Positions 34,364-43,352 of a stretch of 64,000 bases of DNA are shown here, in pieces. This stretch comes from JACMNW01 sp031406155 (lineage in GTDB: Bacteria > Pseudomonadota > Alphaproteobacteria > Rhodobacterales > Rhodobacteraceae), in the NCBI GenBank assembly GCA_031406155.1, contig JANOGW010000096.1:30729-94728 (forward strand), in the 5' to 3' direction. Every line of letters begins with the position of its first letter. Position 1 is the first letter of the stretch. The translations under genes and the position numbers were made by a program. Under the pieces are notes generated by a model. It was given only the letters and a program-made list of their open reading frames with translations. It did not search any database and was not told the DNA's origin.

Positions 34364-35372
34364 CCGTAAAGCCCTGTCGGATGCGTTTTTGCACGGTGCC
34401 GGCTGGGGCCGGGCCGACCGCCGCTTTCTGGCCGGCGATTGGTCGGACCGCAGCTATGACCGCCTGTCGATGGCCGGCAAAACCGCTGTCCTGATGGACG
34501 CCCCGCCCGGCAAGGGTGACGATCCCGCCGATTTCGTCGCCATTGCCACCTATCTGGCCAGCCTGGGCCTGTCTGCCCCCGCCATCTTGGCGCAGGACCT
34601 GACCAATGGCTTTTTGCTGTTGGAGGATCTGGGCGATCACCTGTTCGCGCGGGTGCTGGCTGCCGACCCGTCGATTGAGACCCCGCTCTATGCCGCCGCG
34701 ACCGACGTGTTGGTCGCTTTGCAATCTGCACCGGCCCATTCCGGCCTCCCCGATCTTTCCCCGGCTGACTGGGCGCAGGCGGCAACCTTTGTGCTGGACT
34801 GGTATCGCTTCGCCATCACCGACGATCGCGTGCCCCATACCGATTTCACTGCCACGCTTGCCGACGCCATCGCTGCCCATGCTGACGGACCCAAGATTAT
34901 GATATTGCGGGACTATCACGCCGAAAACCTGATATGGCTGCCAGACCGACAGGGAATTGCACGGGTCGGCCTGCTTGATTTCCAGCTCGCCCAGATGGGC
35001 CAGCCCGGCTATGATCTGGTGTCGTTCCTGCAAGACGCGCGGCGCGATGTGCCACCACAAATCGAACACGCCATGCAGGCCCGCATGGTCGCCGCAACAG
35101 GCGCTGACGAGGCTGCGTTCCTGCGCGCCTATGCCGTCCTTGGTACCCAGCGCGCGCTGCGCATCCTTGGCGGTGCGGCCCGGCTGTGCCTGATGCGTGG
35201 CAAGACCGGCCAGCTTGCCATGCTCCCCCGCGTCTGGGGGCAGTTGCAGCGCAATCTTGCGCATCCGGCCCTTGCGCCCATGGCCGCGATCTGCGCCAAT
35301 CTGGTGCCGGAACCGACCCCTGAAAACATGTCACAAATAGGCGAGCTATGCGGCAAATACCCAGCGCCCTGA
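34356..35372 (+). CDS. amgK: N-acetylmuramate/N-acetylglucosamine kinase AmgK (phosphotransferase family)
   Basis: 338 residues with the aminoglycoside-phosphotransferase fold: GFLLLEDLGDHLF (nucleotide region), the Brenner-type catalytic loop ILRDYHAENLIW and metal-binding LLDFQLAQMGQPGYDL. Together with the next gene this forms the AmgK-MurU pair, which phosphorylates MurNAc at the anomeric carbon and converts it to UDP-MurNAc, bypassing de novo synthesis. Assignment to AmgK over other phosphotransferases rests on this pairing and position. It overlaps both tsaE and murU. Confidence 0.88.
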   Translation: MSDRKALSDAFLHGAGWGRADRRFLAGDWSDRSYDRLSMAGKTAVLMDAPPGKGDDPADFVAIATYLASLGLSAPAILAQDLTNGFLLLEDLGDHLFARVLAADPSIETPLYAAATDVLVALQSAPAHSGLPDLSPADWAQAATFVLDWYRFAITDDRVPHTDFTATLADAIAAHADGPKIMILRDYHAENLIWLPDRQGIARVGLLDFQLAQMGQPGYDLVSFLQDARRDVPPQIEHAMQARMVAATGADEAAFLRAYAVLGTQRALRILGGAARLCLMRGKTGQLAMLPRVWGQLQRNLAHPALAPMAAICANLVPEPTPENMSQIGELCGKYPAP

Positions 35373-36052
35373 TGCTTTTTGCCGCTGGACTTGGCGCGCG
35401 CATGGGGGATCTGGTGGCGGACTGCCCCAAGCCCTTACTAAGCGTCGCCGGTCGCACGCTGATCGACCGCGCGCTTGATCTGGCCGATCAGGCCGGTATC
35501 AGCTGCAAAGTCGTCAACCTGCACTACCTTGGCGACCAGATCGCGACCCATCTTGCCCACCGCCCCGAGATTGCCCTGTCGTGGGAGCGTGACGAGCTGC
35601 TTGAGACTGGCGGTGGTCTGCGCGCCGCCCTGCCATTGCTGGGGGAATGCCCGGTTTTCACCCTGAACCCCGATATCGTCTGGGCCGGACCAAACCCGCT
35701 GACCCAACTTCGCGATGCGTGGGATGGCGATGCGATGGATGCGCTGCTCATGCTGATGCCGATGTCAGCCGTCAAAGGCCGCGATGGGCGCGCGGACTTT
35801 CTGCTTGGCCCAGATGGGCGTGTTGCCCGCGCAGGCCACACTGGCCAACACCTTTACGTCGGCGCGCAAATCATCAGGACGGTGGGGCTTGCCGATATCC
35901 GAGACAAGGTGTTTTCGCTTAACCGTCTGTGGGACAGGATGATCGCTGATCAGCGAGCTTATGGACTGGTTTATCCGGGGGAGTGGTGCGATGTGGGCAC
36001 TCCGCAAGGCCTGACCGAGGCGGCCGCAATGCTGACCAGCGCCAATGTTTGA
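35348..36052 (+). CDS. murU: N-acetylmuramate-1-phosphate uridylyltransferase MurU
   Basis: 234-residue nucleotidyltransferase of the sugar-phosphate type. The signature is FAAGLGARMGDLVADCPKPL (about 11-30), followed by ELLETGGGLRAALPLLG and TLNPDIVW, and the C-terminal YPGEWCDVGTPQGL. It makes UDP-MurNAc in the recycling route and overlaps amgK by 25 bases and addB by 8. Activity follows from the amgK-murU pairing. Confidence 0.9.
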   Translation: MRQIPSALMLFAAGLGARMGDLVADCPKPLLSVAGRTLIDRALDLADQAGISCKVVNLHYLGDQIATHLAHRPEIALSWERDELLETGGGLRAALPLLGECPVFTLNPDIVWAGPNPLTQLRDAWDGDAMDALLMLMPMSAVKGRDGRADFLLGPDGRVARAGHTGQHLYVGAQIIRTVGLADIRDKVFSLNRLWDRMIADQRAYGLVYPGEWCDVGTPQGLTEAAAMLTSANV

Positions 36053-38966
36053 AGACCCCGGCCCGCACGTCTTTGCCCTGCCCCCCGGCGCGGATTTCCC
36101 CGCCGAACTGGTGCGCGGTCTGCAGGACCGCATGGCAGGCCGCCCACCCGAGGCGATGGCGGCGGTGCTGCTTTACGTCAACACATCCCGGATGCGGCGC
36201 AGGATCATCGATCTGCTCTGTGCCGGGCGCGCGGGTTTTCTTCCGCGCATTCGCCTAATCACCGAACTGGGGCAAGACGGCATGATGGCGGGCGTTCCTG
36301 CGGCTGTTCCGCCGCTGCGCCGACGGCTTGAACTGGCACGGCTGATCATACCGCTGATCGACGCCGACCCCAGCTTTGCGCCGCGCGCCGCCATCTATGA
36401 TCTGGCCGACAGTCTGGCCAATCTGATGGACGAAATGCAGGGCGAAGGCGTGGAGCCCGAAGATATTGCTGCCCTCGATGTATCAAACCATTCCGATCAC
36501 TGGAAACGCACGCAGGCTTTCCTGGGCATCGTGACAGATTATCTGGGCAAGTCCGCAGCCCCGGATGCCGAGGCGCGTCAGCGCAGGGTGGTGGAGGCGT
36601 TGATTGACCGATGGAAAACTCAACCCCCAATCGGACCGGTCATCGTAGCGGGTTCTACCGGATCACGCGGCACCACGGCGCTGTTCATGCGTGCGGTTGC
36701 CGGCTTGCCGCAGGGCGCGTTGATACTGCCGGGCTTCGATTTCGACATGCCCCCGGCAATGTGGGCTGCATTAGACACTGGTCAGCCCGCCGAAGACCAT
36801 CCGCAGTACCGCTTTCATAGTCTGTTATCATCACTTGCCCTGCCCCACGGCACTGTTAGACCATGGCGCAAGATCGCCGCCCCGAACCCGGCCCGCAACG
36901 CCCTTGTAGCCCTGTCATTGCGCCCCGCCCCCGTGACCGATCAATGGCTGACCGACGGCCCTAAACTGCATGATCTTGCCGGGGCCACCAAAGAAATGAC
37001 CCTGATCGAGGCCGCGACACCGCGCGCCGAGGCGCTTGCCATCGCGCTGATCCTTCGCAAAGCGGCTGAGGACGGTCGCACCGCAGCATTGATCACGCCC
37101 GACCGCGGCCTGACCCGGCAGGTGACGGCAGCACTTGATCGCTGGCGCATCCTGCCGGACGATTCTGCCGGTCGCCCGCTTGCTTTGTCTGCCCCCGGCC
37201 GGCTTTTGCGCCATGTCGCGGGGCTGTTCGGTCAGCGCCTGACGGCAGAGGCGTTGCTGACCCTGCTGAAACACCCGCTGACGGCAACTGGTGCTGATCG
37301 TGGTCTGCACCTGAAACTGACCCGCGATCTGGAATTGCACATGCGCCGCAAAGGCCCAGCCTTTCCGACCGGCATTGATCTGATCGGCTGGGCGAAGGGA
37401 CCCGAGGCTGCCACATGGGCCGAAGCCATTGCCACGGCTCTGAACGGGGCCGAGGCCGTTTCAACCCGCCCCATGGCGCAGCATGTGGCCCATCACCAGG
37501 CCTTGGCCGAAGCCCTTGCGCGCGGAACGGCTGCCACCGGAACCGGCGGATTATGGGCCGAAGAGGCTGGTCTCGGTGCGCTATCCGTGATGCAGGATCT
37601 GGCGCGCGAGGCACCTTATGCTGCCGACATGACACCGCAGGACTATTCCACGCTGTTCACCGCGATCCTCAATCAGGGCGAAGTGCGCGATCCTTCGCAG
37701 CCCCACCCCGGCATCATGATCTGGGGTACGCTGGAGGCGCGCGTGCAGGGCGCCGATCTGGTCATTCTTGGCGGATTGAACGATGGGTCCTGGCCCAAAT
37801 TGCCCGACCCTGACCCGTGGCTGAACCGGGACATGCGGCAAAAAGCGGGTCTGTTGTTGCCGGATCGCCAGATTGGCCTGTCAGCGCATGACTACCAGCA
37901 GGCGATTGCCGCGCGCGAAGTGATCCTGACCCGCGCCCACCGAAATGCCGATGCCGAAACTGTTGCCTCGCGCTGGCTGAACCGGCTGACAAACTTGCTG
38001 GACGGACTGCCCGATCAGGGCGGCAAGCTGGCGCTGAAGCAGATGAAGGATCGCGGCAACGACTGGCTCGGGCGCGTCGCGGCGCTTGAAGACCCCGGCG
38101 TCGCGGTTGATCCCGCGCCCCGCCCCGCCCCGCGCCCGCCTGTTGAACATCGCCCCAAACAGCTTTACGTCACCGCCATTGCCCGGCTGATCCGGGATCC
38201 CTACGCGATTTACGCCCGCGAGATTCTGGGGTTATATCCGCTGGACCCGTTGTTGCAGACGGCAGACGCCCGTCTGCGCGGCAAGACCTTGCATTCGGTG
38301 TTGGAACGGTTCGTCAAGACGCGGCCAGCGACCGAAACTCTGCCCGAAGCCCGCAATCGCCTGATGCTGACCGCCGCCGATGTCTTGGCTGAAGATGTGC
38401 CGTATCCTGCCGCCCGCGCGCTATGGTTGGCCCGGTTGGACCGCGCCGCCGACTTTTTCCTGACGTTCGAGACTGCGGAAAGTGGCACGCCTTTGGTGAT
38501 CGAGGATGTCGGGATTTCGACCCTGACATCGCTGGATTTCACCCTGAAGGCCCGGCCTGACCGGATTGATCTGCTGCCAGATGGCCGCCTGCACATCATG
38601 GATTACAAAACCGGTGCGCCACCATCCAAGGATCAACAACAGAAATTCGACAATCAGTTGTTGCTGCAGGCCGCCATGGCCCAACGTGGTGGTTTTGGAG
38701 CAACCCTTCCGTCAGACGTCGCCCGCATTACCTATGTCGGCCTTGGCAGCAAACCCGCCATCGTACAAACCGAAATCACCGATGATTTAACCGCCGAGGT
38801 TTGGGAAAAGCTGCACAAGCTGATCGGAAAGTACCTGACCCGTGATCAGGGCTACCAATCCCGCCGAGCGGTTTTCGAAGACCGCGTGATCGGCGATTAC
38901 GATCACTTGGCCCGCCACGGCGAATGGCAGCAAAGCGATCGGCCCGTGCCACAGGATGTCGCCTGA
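36045..38966 (+). CDS. addB: Double-strand break repair protein AddB (alphaproteobacterial type)
   Basis: 973 residues, the nuclease/recombination-hotspot-recognition subunit of AddAB, the RecBCD counterpart. The N-terminal two thirds form an inactivated helicase-like region with no clear Walker A. The C-terminal PD-(D/E)XK nuclease includes GKTLHSVLERF (about 746), RIDLLPDGRLHIMDYKTG and LLLQAAMA. No obvious iron-sulfur cysteine cluster was noticed. It overlaps murU and addA (TGATG). Confidence 0.95.
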   Translation: MFEDPGPHVFALPPGADFPAELVRGLQDRMAGRPPEAMAAVLLYVNTSRMRRRIIDLLCAGRAGFLPRIRLITELGQDGMMAGVPAAVPPLRRRLELARLIIPLIDADPSFAPRAAIYDLADSLANLMDEMQGEGVEPEDIAALDVSNHSDHWKRTQAFLGIVTDYLGKSAAPDAEARQRRVVEALIDRWKTQPPIGPVIVAGSTGSRGTTALFMRAVAGLPQGALILPGFDFDMPPAMWAALDTGQPAEDHPQYRFHSLLSSLALPHGTVRPWRKIAAPNPARNALVALSLRPAPVTDQWLTDGPKLHDLAGATKEMTLIEAATPRAEALAIALILRKAAEDGRTAALITPDRGLTRQVTAALDRWRILPDDSAGRPLALSAPGRLLRHVAGLFGQRLTAEALLTLLKHPLTATGADRGLHLKLTRDLELHMRRKGPAFPTGIDLIGWAKGPEAATWAEAIATALNGAEAVSTRPMAQHVAHHQALAEALARGTAATGTGGLWAEEAGLGALSVMQDLAREAPYAADMTPQDYSTLFTAILNQGEVRDPSQPHPGIMIWGTLEARVQGADLVILGGLNDGSWPKLPDPDPWLNRDMRQKAGLLLPDRQIGLSAHDYQQAIAAREVILTRAHRNADAETVASRWLNRLTNLLDGLPDQGGKLALKQMKDRGNDWLGRVAALEDPGVAVDPAPRPAPRPPVEHRPKQLYVTAIARLIRDPYAIYAREILGLYPLDPLLQTADARLRGKTLHSVLERFVKTRPATETLPEARNRLMLTAADVLAEDVPYPAARALWLARLDRAADFFLTFETAESGTPLVIEDVGISTLTSLDFTLKARPDRIDLLPDGRLHIMDYKTGAPPSKDQQQKFDNQLLLQAAMAQRGGFGATLPSDVARITYVGLGSKPAIVQTEITDDLTAEVWEKLHKLIGKYLTRDQGYQSRRAVFEDRVIGDYDHLARHGEWQQSDRPVPQDVA

Positions 38967-41900
38967 TGCGCAATGATGCCAGCGAACGGCAGGTTCAGGC
39001 CGCCGATCCCAACGCCTCTATCTGGCTGTCGGCCAATGCGGGATCGGGCAAGACCAAGGTGCTGATCGACCGTGTCGCACGCCTGTTGCTGTCAGGCATC
39101 AAGCCGCAGCATATCTTGTGCCTGACCTACACGAAGGCCGCCGCCGCAGAGATGCAAAATCGGCTATTCGCGCGACTTGGGGCATGGGCGATGATGCCAG
39201 ATAAGGCTCTGATACAGCAGTTATCGGCCCTCGGGGACGACCCCGGCCTGCCAAAGCGGCTGTCCGCCGCGCGACAATTGTTCGCCGCTGCTATCGATAC
39301 GCCGGGTGGTTTGCGCATCCAGACCATCCATTCGTTCTGTGCCATGCTGCTGCGCCGCTTCCCGCTAGAGGCCGGGGTTTCGCCGCAGTTTGTCGAACTG
39401 GATGATCGCGCGGGGCGTCTTTTGCGCGATGCCATCGTGCAGGACATGGCCGATAGTCTGGCGCCCGAAGCCGTTGCCGCCGTTGCCCGCGCTTACACTG
39501 GTGAAGATTTCGCCAAGCTGATGGATCAGACATCGCGCCTGAAATCGGCGTTCGCCAACCCGATGCGCATGGCCGACTGCCGCGCTGCCTTCGACGTGCC
39601 CGCCGGTGCGACGCGCGAAACGCTGCTCGCCGATGTGTTACTGGGCGGTGAGGCGGAGTGGTTGCCACTGGTTGCGACGATCATGGCGTCAGGCTCGGTC
39701 AATGATGCCAAAGATGCCAGAAGGCTTCGCGCGATGCGGCTGGACGCGCCAGACATCACAACGTTGGATCAGATGGAAGACATTTTCCTGACTGGGGCCG
39801 CTGCAAAATCGCCGTTTTCCGCCAAGTTAGACACGCTTCCGACCAAAACGACGCAAATGGCACTGGGCGACCTGCACCCGCGATTGCAAGACCTGATGCG
39901 CCGGGTAGAAGCTACGCGCCCCAAACGCCTAACCCTGCTTGCAGCCGAAAAAACCGCCGCCCTGCACGCATTTGCCGCCGTGTTCCTGCCCGAGTATGAC
40001 CGCCGCAAGGCGCTTCGGGGTTGGCTAGATTTCGATGACCTGATCGCCCGCGCCCGTGATCTGCTGGCGAAATCGCCCGTCGCGCAATGGGTGCTGTTCC
40101 GGCTTGACGGCGGTATCGCCCACATTCTGGTGGACGAGGTGCAAGATACCAGCCCCGATCAGTGGCAGGTGATCGAACGGTTGGCTGCTGAATTTACGGC
40201 TGGGCAAGGCGCACATTCCGGCCCGCGCACGATCTTTGTGGTCGGGGACAAGAAGCAGTCGATCTATTCGTTCCAGGGTGCCGATGTCGCCGCGTTTGAC
40301 CAGATGAAAGCCGCTTTTTCCGACCGACTGGCCGATGCTGGGTCGGGTCTGGTGCAGCTTGATCTGGAATATTCGTTTCGATCCTCGCCGGCGATCCTGC
40401 GTCTGGTGGACCTGACGTTTGATGAACGCCGCAAGGCAGCACTTGGCGGCGACATGCGGCATCTCGCGTTTTGGGGCGATATGCCGGGCAGGGTAGAACT
40501 TTTGCCGGTGGTTCCCGTAGCCGGAAAAGACCCTGAATATGACTGGGAAGACCCTGTCGATCTGATTACCGATCAACATCATTCGGTGCGTCTGGCCAAT
40601 GATATCGCGGCGCGCATCAAGCGGATGATCGATGAGGGGTATCAAATACCCATCAAGGGCAGCGATCCCGTGAGACTTCGCCCGGTCCATGCCGGTGACT
40701 TTCTTATCCTTGTGCAGCGTCGCAGTGCCGTTTTCGCGCAGATCATCCGCGCCTGCAAACAGCTTGGCTTGCCGATTGCAGGCGCAGATCGCTTGAAACT
40801 TGGTGGCGAACTTGCGGTCAAGGATCTTGCCGCTCTGCTTGCGTTTTTGGCCACGCCCGAGGATGACCTGTCGCTTGCCGTCATCCTGCGCTCGCCCTTT
40901 TGTGGCTGGTCGGAAGCGCAGCTTTACGATCTTGCACAGGGCCGGACCGGTTTTCTGTGGCAGGCGCTGCGAGCAAAGGCGCATCTTTACCCTGACACCA
41001 TGGCGATGCTGAACGATCTGCGCGACCAGACCGATTATCTGCGCCCCTATGATCTGATCGAACGCGCGCTGACCCGGCATCAGGGGCGGCGTCGGCTGAT
41101 TGCCCGTCTGGGGGCCGAGGCGGAGGATGGCATCGATGAACTGTTGTCGCAGGCGCTGGCTTACGAACGCAATGATGTGCCAAGCCTGACCGGCTTTCTT
41201 GGCTGGCTGCAAACCGATGATGTCGATGTAAAGCGCCAAATGGAAAGCGAAGGCCACAAGATCCGGGTGATGACCGTGCATGGCGCCAAGGGGCTGGAGG
41301 CGCCAGTTGTCATCCTGCCCGACACCGCCGATCGCACTCCCCAGGACCGGGATGAGATTTACCGGTTGGGCAGCCAGGGCCCGGCCATCTGGAAAACATC
41401 GAAAGACGAAAGTCCGCCCGCAACCAACGCCGAACGCGGCGACCGTGAGGCCAAGCGGGCCGCCGAATCATTGCGACTGCTGTACGTGGCGATGACCCGC
41501 GCGCAAAGCTTCCTGATTGTCGCCGCCGGCGGTGAGGTGAAAAAGGCAGATGCCTGGCACAATATCATTCAGTCCGGGATGGTGGCTGTTGGTGCCGCCG
41601 CTTTGCCGGACGGCGGTATGGTGTTCCAGCATGGCACTTTGCCACAGAGCCCTGAACCGGCAATGGTCGAGGTGCCGCGCGTTGACTGCCCGGAATGGGC
41701 AACGCGTCTGCCCCCGGATGCACCACGACCGTTGGTCGCTGTCTCACCATCAAACCTTGGTGGCGCGAAGGCTCTGCCGGGGGAGGACGGGCTGGACGAA
41801 GCGGCGGCTATGGCGCGCGGCCACGGTTTGCATCTGTTGCTGGAACATTTGCCCGGAACCGCCCCAGCAGATTGGCCAGATCTGGCTGTGGCCCTGATTG

Positions 41901-42295
41901 CGGAACCAGCAGATCGCGCAGCCCTTCTGGCCGAGGCCATGGGCGTTCTGCAATCGCCAGCCCTTGCCCATCTGTTTGCGGCTGGCACACTTGCCGAAGT
42001 TCCCTTTTCCGCTGCATTGGGCGCGCGGCGTATCTACGGTGCGATCGACCGGTTGATCGTCAGCCCAACCCGCATCCTCGCCGTCGATTTCAAGTCGAAC
42101 CGCACCATCCCCGCCAGCGCCGCCGCCACCCCGGAAGGCCTGCTGCGCCAGATGGGCGCTTATGCGCACGCGCTTCAGCAGATTTACCCGAACCATCAGA
42201 TCGACACCGCGATTCTGTGGACCGCCCGTCCCCTTCTGGTGCGCCTTGATCGCGATATCGTGAGGCAGGCCCTGGCGCGCGCCACCATCCCTTGA
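38966..42295 (+). CDS. addA: Double-strand break repair helicase AddA
   Basis: 1109-residue UvrD-type helicase and nuclease that partners AddB. Motif I is NAGSGKTKVLIDR (Walker A about 25-30), motif II HILVDEVQDTSPDQW, motif III VVGDKKQSIYSFQGAD, motif V VMTVHGAKGLEAPVV and motif VI LLYVAMTRAQ. A C-terminal nuclease core is at about 1040 (AVDFKSNR). The ATG at 38966 overlaps the addB stop by one base. A longer frame from 38924 is rejected. Confidence 0.97.
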   Translation: MRNDASERQVQAADPNASIWLSANAGSGKTKVLIDRVARLLLSGIKPQHILCLTYTKAAAAEMQNRLFARLGAWAMMPDKALIQQLSALGDDPGLPKRLSAARQLFAAAIDTPGGLRIQTIHSFCAMLLRRFPLEAGVSPQFVELDDRAGRLLRDAIVQDMADSLAPEAVAAVARAYTGEDFAKLMDQTSRLKSAFANPMRMADCRAAFDVPAGATRETLLADVLLGGEAEWLPLVATIMASGSVNDAKDARRLRAMRLDAPDITTLDQMEDIFLTGAAAKSPFSAKLDTLPTKTTQMALGDLHPRLQDLMRRVEATRPKRLTLLAAEKTAALHAFAAVFLPEYDRRKALRGWLDFDDLIARARDLLAKSPVAQWVLFRLDGGIAHILVDEVQDTSPDQWQVIERLAAEFTAGQGAHSGPRTIFVVGDKKQSIYSFQGADVAAFDQMKAAFSDRLADAGSGLVQLDLEYSFRSSPAILRLVDLTFDERRKAALGGDMRHLAFWGDMPGRVELLPVVPVAGKDPEYDWEDPVDLITDQHHSVRLANDIAARIKRMIDEGYQIPIKGSDPVRLRPVHAGDFLILVQRRSAVFAQIIRACKQLGLPIAGADRLKLGGELAVKDLAALLAFLATPEDDLSLAVILRSPFCGWSEAQLYDLAQGRTGFLWQALRAKAHLYPDTMAMLNDLRDQTDYLRPYDLIERALTRHQGRRRLIARLGAEAEDGIDELLSQALAYERNDVPSLTGFLGWLQTDDVDVKRQMESEGHKIRVMTVHGAKGLEAPVVILPDTADRTPQDRDEIYRLGSQGPAIWKTSKDESPPATNAERGDREAKRAAESLRLLYVAMTRAQSFLIVAAGGEVKKADAWHNIIQSGMVAVGAAALPDGGMVFQHGTLPQSPEPAMVEVPRVDCPEWATRLPPDAPRPLVAVSPSNLGGAKALPGEDGLDEAAAMARGHGLHLLLEHLPGTAPADWPDLAVALIAEPADRAALLAEAMGVLQSPALAHLFAAGTLAEVPFSAALGARRIYGAIDRLIVSPTRILAVDFKSNRTIPASAAATPEGLLRQMGAYAHALQQIYPNHQIDTAILWTARPLLVRLDRDIVRQALARATIP

Positions 42296-42352
42296 CGTTG
42301 CAGCCTTGCGTGCCTAGCTTCGACGCCTGTCTTCATCCCAAAGGATTCGATC

Positions 42353-42673
42353 ATGGCCACCACCGCCGTCACAGACGCCACCTTCGACGCCGAGGTTCGC
42401 AAATCATCCGTTCCCGTTATCGTCGATTTCTGGGCCGAATGGTGCGGCCCATGCCGCCAGATTGGTCCAGCGCTTGAGGAATTGTCGGCAGAATATGCGG
42501 GCAAGGTCAAGATCGTGAAGATCAACGTCGATGAGAACCCGGAAAGCCCGGCTATGCTTGGCGTACGTGGCATCCCCGCGTTGTTCATGTTCAAGAATGG
42601 CGAAGTTGTCTCGAACAAAGTCGGCGCTGCCCCTAAAGCGGCACTTGCCACATGGATTGCCAGCGCGATCTAG
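42353..42673 (+). CDS. trxA: Thioredoxin 1
   Basis: 106-residue cytoplasmic thioredoxin. The redox site is W30-C31-G-P-C34 within FWAEWCGPCRQI, with the cis-Pro in VRGIPALFMFKNG. It follows addA by 57 bases and ends the cluster at a strong terminator. The addBA-trxA order is conserved across alphaproteobacteria. Confidence 0.97.
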   Translation: MATTAVTDATFDAEVRKSSVPVIVDFWAEWCGPCRQIGPALEELSAEYAGKVKIVKINVDENPESPAMLGVRGIPALFMFKNGEVVSNKVGAAPKAALATWIASAI

Positions 42674-42693
42674 GGACGACGAAGCCCCCCATG

Positions 42694-42721
42694 AAAGCGC
42701 CCCTCGTTTGGGCGCTTTTTT
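42694..42721 (+). terminator. Rho-independent terminator after trxA
   Basis: AAAGCGCCC pairs with GGGCGCTTT around a 7-base loop, followed by a continuing T-run to 42721. The stem can extend with flanking ATG/CAT bases. It closes the tsaE-amgK-murU-addBA-trxA block ahead of hslV. Confidence 0.88.
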
Positions 42722-42794
42722 CATGACCTCCGCGCAGCGCCTTGTGCCCCCCTGCCGCAACCGCCATATCTTTGCCAGGTAGATGGAGGCGCAT

Positions 42795-43352
42795 ATGGCC
42801 GAAGACAAATTCCCCGGTTGGCATGGCACCACCATTCTGGCCGTGCGCCGTGGCGGCGAAGTGGTGGTTGCGGGCGACGGTCAGGTCAGCCTTGGCCAGA
42901 CCGTCATCAAGGGCACCGCCCGTAAGGTGCGCCGCTTGTCGCCTGCCGGGCATGATGTGGTGGCCGGATTTGCCGGGTCCACCGCCGACGCCTTTACCCT
43001 GCTGGAACGGCTGGAGAAGAAGCTGGAGGCGATGCCAGGTCAACTGGCGCGCGCGAGCGTCGAACTGGCCAAAGACTGGCGCATGGACAAGTACCTGCGC
43101 AATCTGGAGGCCATGCTGATCGTTACCGATGGGACTGATCTGTTCGTCATCACTGGCGCTGGCGATGTGCTGGAACCCGAACATAACGTCGCGGCAATCG
43201 GGTCTGGCGGCAACTTTGCGCTGGCCGCCGCCCGTGGATTGATGACCACCGATCTGACAGCCGAAGACATCGCCCGCCGCGCCATGGCGATTGCCGCCGA
43301 CATCTGCGTTTACACCAATGGCAACCTTACGGTTGAGCGGATTTCAAAATGA
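42795..43352 (+). CDS. hslV: ATP-dependent protease subunit HslV
   Basis: Threonine peptidase of the HslUV (ClpYQ) protease. The 185 residues start about 11 residues ahead of the mature TTILAVRRGG, so a propeptide must be removed to expose the catalytic Thr (residue 12). GGQV-type core seen as VVVAGDGQVSLG. The ATG at 42795 has GGAGG 5 nt upstream, and an in-frame ATG at 42783 overlaps that ribosome site. The stop overlaps hslU by four bases. Confidence 0.96.
   Translation: MAEDKFPGWHGTTILAVRRGGEVVVAGDGQVSLGQTVIKGTARKVRRLSPAGHDVVAGFAGSTADAFTLLERLEKKLEAMPGQLARASVELAKDWRMDKYLRNLEAMLIVTDGTDLFVITGAGDVLEPEHNVAAIGSGGNFALAAARGLMTTDLTAEDIARRAMAIAADICVYTNGNLTVERISK

Noticed and set aside
40025..41281. 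418-codon frame antisense to addA
   Set aside because: It mirrors strong addA codon periodicity, has no ribosome site and no protein-like domains; addA motifs are complete on the other strand.
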